This document shows, piece by piece, positions 13,313 through 14,423 of a stretch of DNA of 14,423 nucleotides (positions within the stretch are counted from its first letter, which is position 1; each line of letters opens with the position of its first letter). The notes under the pieces are model-generated. The model was not told where the DNA came from, searched no databases, and worked only from the letters and a program-made list of their open reading frames with translations. The DNA comes from an uncultured Treponema sp. (lineage in GTDB: Bacteria > Spirochaetota > Spirochaetia > Treponematales > Treponemataceae): NCBI GenBank assembly GCA_946611835.1, contig CAMOEE010000045.1, positions 1 through 14,423 of the forward strand. Reading direction: 5' to 3'. Both the position numbers and the translations under genes were made by a program.

Positions 13313-14198
13313 TCTCAATTTCTCCGATTATGGTGATTGCATTTCTAGACCAGTCCTCGGCATTTGCGTTCAGCTCATATTCTTGAAAATCGCCGGTTTC
13401 TTTATGAGTCAAAAGAATCAAATCGTTGTCAATGTGCAGGGTTTCCTGATATTTGTTGGCAATCAGCTGCTCCATTTCGGCATCGGCTTTTGTCGGATTC
13501 TGCTTCTTTTTTGCCGTACCAGTGATGATACCGTCTACATTGACTGAATAATGGCGGAAGAAGCTCTTGACATCATCGATTGAGTAGTAATTTGCCGAAT
13601 AAACCCAGATGTCATAGCCGTTTTTGGAAAGAAAGTAAAAGAGGGCCGGAATACCAAGCCGGATTCTTTTTTTGAATTTTAAGTTGAAGGGAAAGTGAAG
13701 TCGCTTTTCGAGATATGGATCATCGTTTGATTTAAAGACAACTTCATCCAAATCAAGAGTGACCCGCTTGTTGTGCTTAGAGTTTTCGAGAATCTTTTTG
13801 ATGTCGGATTCCTGGGCAAGGTTGACGATTTCGACAGGAACCCGCTTTAAGCCTACACGCATTGCAGCTGCCCATCTGTGGTGGCCGTTGAGAATCAGGT
13901 AGCCTCGGGGGCGGAGCTTTTCGATTGTGAGAGGTTCAAGCTCCAGACGCTGGCCTTTTGAAAGATAATGCCTGAAATTCTTTTCGTATTCAGAGATAAT
14001 CCTGTAGCTTGGGCCAATGTCTGAAAAAGTGAACTCATCTGAGGCATTCGGGTGCAGCCTTTTGCATGATACTTTTTTGACAAAAAGACGCTCCAGGAAA
14101 CTTGCCTTTATCGGATGGAATATTCCCTTTTGATTATTAACATCGTTTGCGACAAATTCTTTGAAATCTACTGTGTTTATAACCTTATTACGCTTCAT
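13287..14198 (-). CDS. ParB/sulfiredoxin-like domain fused to a HAD-like domain
   Basis: The protein has 303 residues in two parts. Residues about 25-130 resemble the ParB/sulfiredoxin/SerK-like nucleotide-binding fold: a region leading to YLILNGHHRWAAAMRVGLKRVPVEIV (100-125), where GHHR (105-108) matches the phosphate-binding GxxR box. Residues about 143-290 form a HAD domain with motif I RVTLDLDEVVF (145-155, D149 and D151), motif II IWVYSAN (197-203) and motif IV LHIDND (254-259). ParB-fold relatives bind or hydrolyse CTP or ATP, and some phosphorylate small molecules. HAD proteins usually remove phosphate. The combination may set up opposed phosphoryl transfer, but no substrate can be named. 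Start 14198 follows AAAGGAG at a five-base gap; an ATG at 14213 would put this site inside the gene. Its downstream partner is a HAD paralogue overlapping by 26 bases. Confidence 0.75.
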   Translation of the reverse strand: MKRNKVINTVDFKEFVANDVNNQKGIFHPIKASFLERLFVKKVSCKRLHPNASDEFTFSDIGPSYRIISEYEKNFRHYLSKGQRLELEPLTIEKLRPRGYLILNGHHRWAAAMRVGLKRVPVEIVNLAQESDIKKILENSKHNKRVTLDLDEVVFKSNDDPYLEKRLHFPFNLKFKKRIRLGIPALFYFLSKNGYDIWVYSANYYSIDDVKSFFRHYSVNVDGIITGTAKKKQNPTKADAEMEQLIANKYQETLHIDNDLILLTHKETGDFQEYELNANAEDWSRNAITIIGEIENARKTETL

Positions 14199-14220
14199 AA
14201 AGGCTCCTTTCATTCCTTAA

Positions 14221-14226
14221 ATTATA
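14221..14226 (-). promoter_or_regulatory. -10 box of the ParB-like/HAD operon
   Basis: A perfect TATAAT on the minus strand lies 22 bases before the ATG, with the AAAGGAG ribosome-binding site in between. The 17-base-distant -35 (TAGCAA, 14249-14244) is poor, so only the -10 is called. Confidence 0.45.
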
Positions 14227-14270
14227 ATGTATATATTCTGAATTTGCTACTTTTTTATCTCTTGCTTCCC

Positions 14271-14299
14271 TTGTCTTTTCCCTTTTTTTGCATTATATT
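14271..14299 (+). promoter_or_regulatory. Candidate promoter for the gene at the right edge
   Basis: TTGTCT (14271-14276) and TATATT (14294-14299) are 17 bases apart in a pyrimidine-rich stretch. A second possibility is a flagellar sigma-28-like pair, TGAA (14305-14308) and GTCGATTT (14324-14331), with 15 bases between them. The sigma-70 choice would give a leader of about 90 bases. Confidence 0.4.
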
Positions 14300-14349
14300 C
14301 AATATGAATAGTCTAAATCTCCCGTCGATTTATCCAAATTGCAGGCGGG

Positions 14350-14369
14350 GTTCTTTCGTACGAGGGAAC
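14350..14369 (+). other. Leader hairpin upstream of the right-edge gene
   Basis: GTTCTTTC (14350-14357) and GAGGGAAC (14362-14369) pair over eight positions, two of them G-U, around a GTAC loop. It ends 15 bases before the AGGAGG ribosome-binding site, so it belongs to the untranslated leader. I do not recognise it as a known riboswitch. Confidence 0.4.
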
Positions 14370-14396
14370 AAAATCTTGCTAAATAGGAGGCTCGTT

Positions 14397-14423
14397 ATGA
14401 GTGCTATCTTATCTAACAATCAC
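14397..14423 (+). CDS. Start of an unidentified gene (cut by right edge)
   Basis: ATG at 14397 follows a perfect AGGAGG (14385-14390) with a six-base gap and is open to the window edge. Only nine residues are visible, MSAILSNNH, too few to identify a family. The strong ribosome-binding site and the roughly 100-base upstream leader suggest a well expressed gene. If the sigma-28-like boxes upstream are real, it could be motility related, but that is speculation. Confidence 0.6.

Noticed and set aside
14350..14396. Known riboswitch in the right-edge leader
   Set aside because: I could not match it to the conserved cores of common riboswitches (for example c-di-GMP, TPP, cobalamin or SAM).

Overview
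This window looks like chromosomal DNA of a spirochaete, most likely a host-associated Treponema. The reasons are moderate GC content, short intergenic gaps, frequent strand switching, an FtsK with a very long acidic linker, and a gene set (LolA-like periplasmic protein, free-standing CBM48 protein, DUF975 protein, cysteine-bearing alpha-hydroxy-acid oxidase) that I associate with Treponema and Clostridia. There is no rRNA, tRNA, CRISPR array, integrase or transposase, so the assignment rests on general impression and is moderate.

Layout. 1-1893 (minus): a Gfo/Idh/MocA oxidoreductase translationally coupled (TAATG) to a B12-binding/radical SAM protein that runs off the left edge. 2030-4522 (plus): an operon of an Mrp/Nbp35-type Fe-S carrier ATPase, a C_GCAxxG_C_C cysteine protein and a tRNA-dihydrouridine synthase. 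4627-5862 (plus): two separately promoted small genes, an exported LolA-like protein and a stand-alone glycogen-binding (CBM48) module, ending at a strong terminator. 5946-9068 (minus): FtsK. 9106-10029 (plus): an FMN-dependent alpha-hydroxy-acid oxidase-like protein. 10032-11770 (minus): a DUF975 membrane protein followed by SppA. 11849-12775 (plus): an aldose-1-epimerase-like protein. 12791-14198 (minus): a ParB/sulfiredoxin-like domain fused to a HAD domain, overlapping a stand-alone HAD paralogue. 14397 onward (plus): the first nine codons of an unidentified gene behind a roughly 100-base leader.

Most genes are housekeeping. The Mrp, C_GCAxxG and Dus genes suggest metal/Fe-S and tRNA maintenance. 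FtsK handles chromosome segregation, and DUF975/SppA handles the envelope. The less ordinary parts are: (a) the ParB-like/HAD fusion with its tandem HAD paralogue, the best candidate here for an uncharacterised system; (b) three palindromic repeat-like elements, two of them translated in frame, one apparently creating the ATGA junction to dus; (c) a recurring extended -10 box exactly six bases before the start codon at three unrelated genes, which predicts leaderless mRNAs; and (d) an epimerase homologue with Asn where a catalytic His is expected.

No stretch over 300 bases lacks a gene. The largest gap is 14199-14396, which holds two divergent promoters and a leader hairpin. All family assignments are from reading the sequence; no database search was run.
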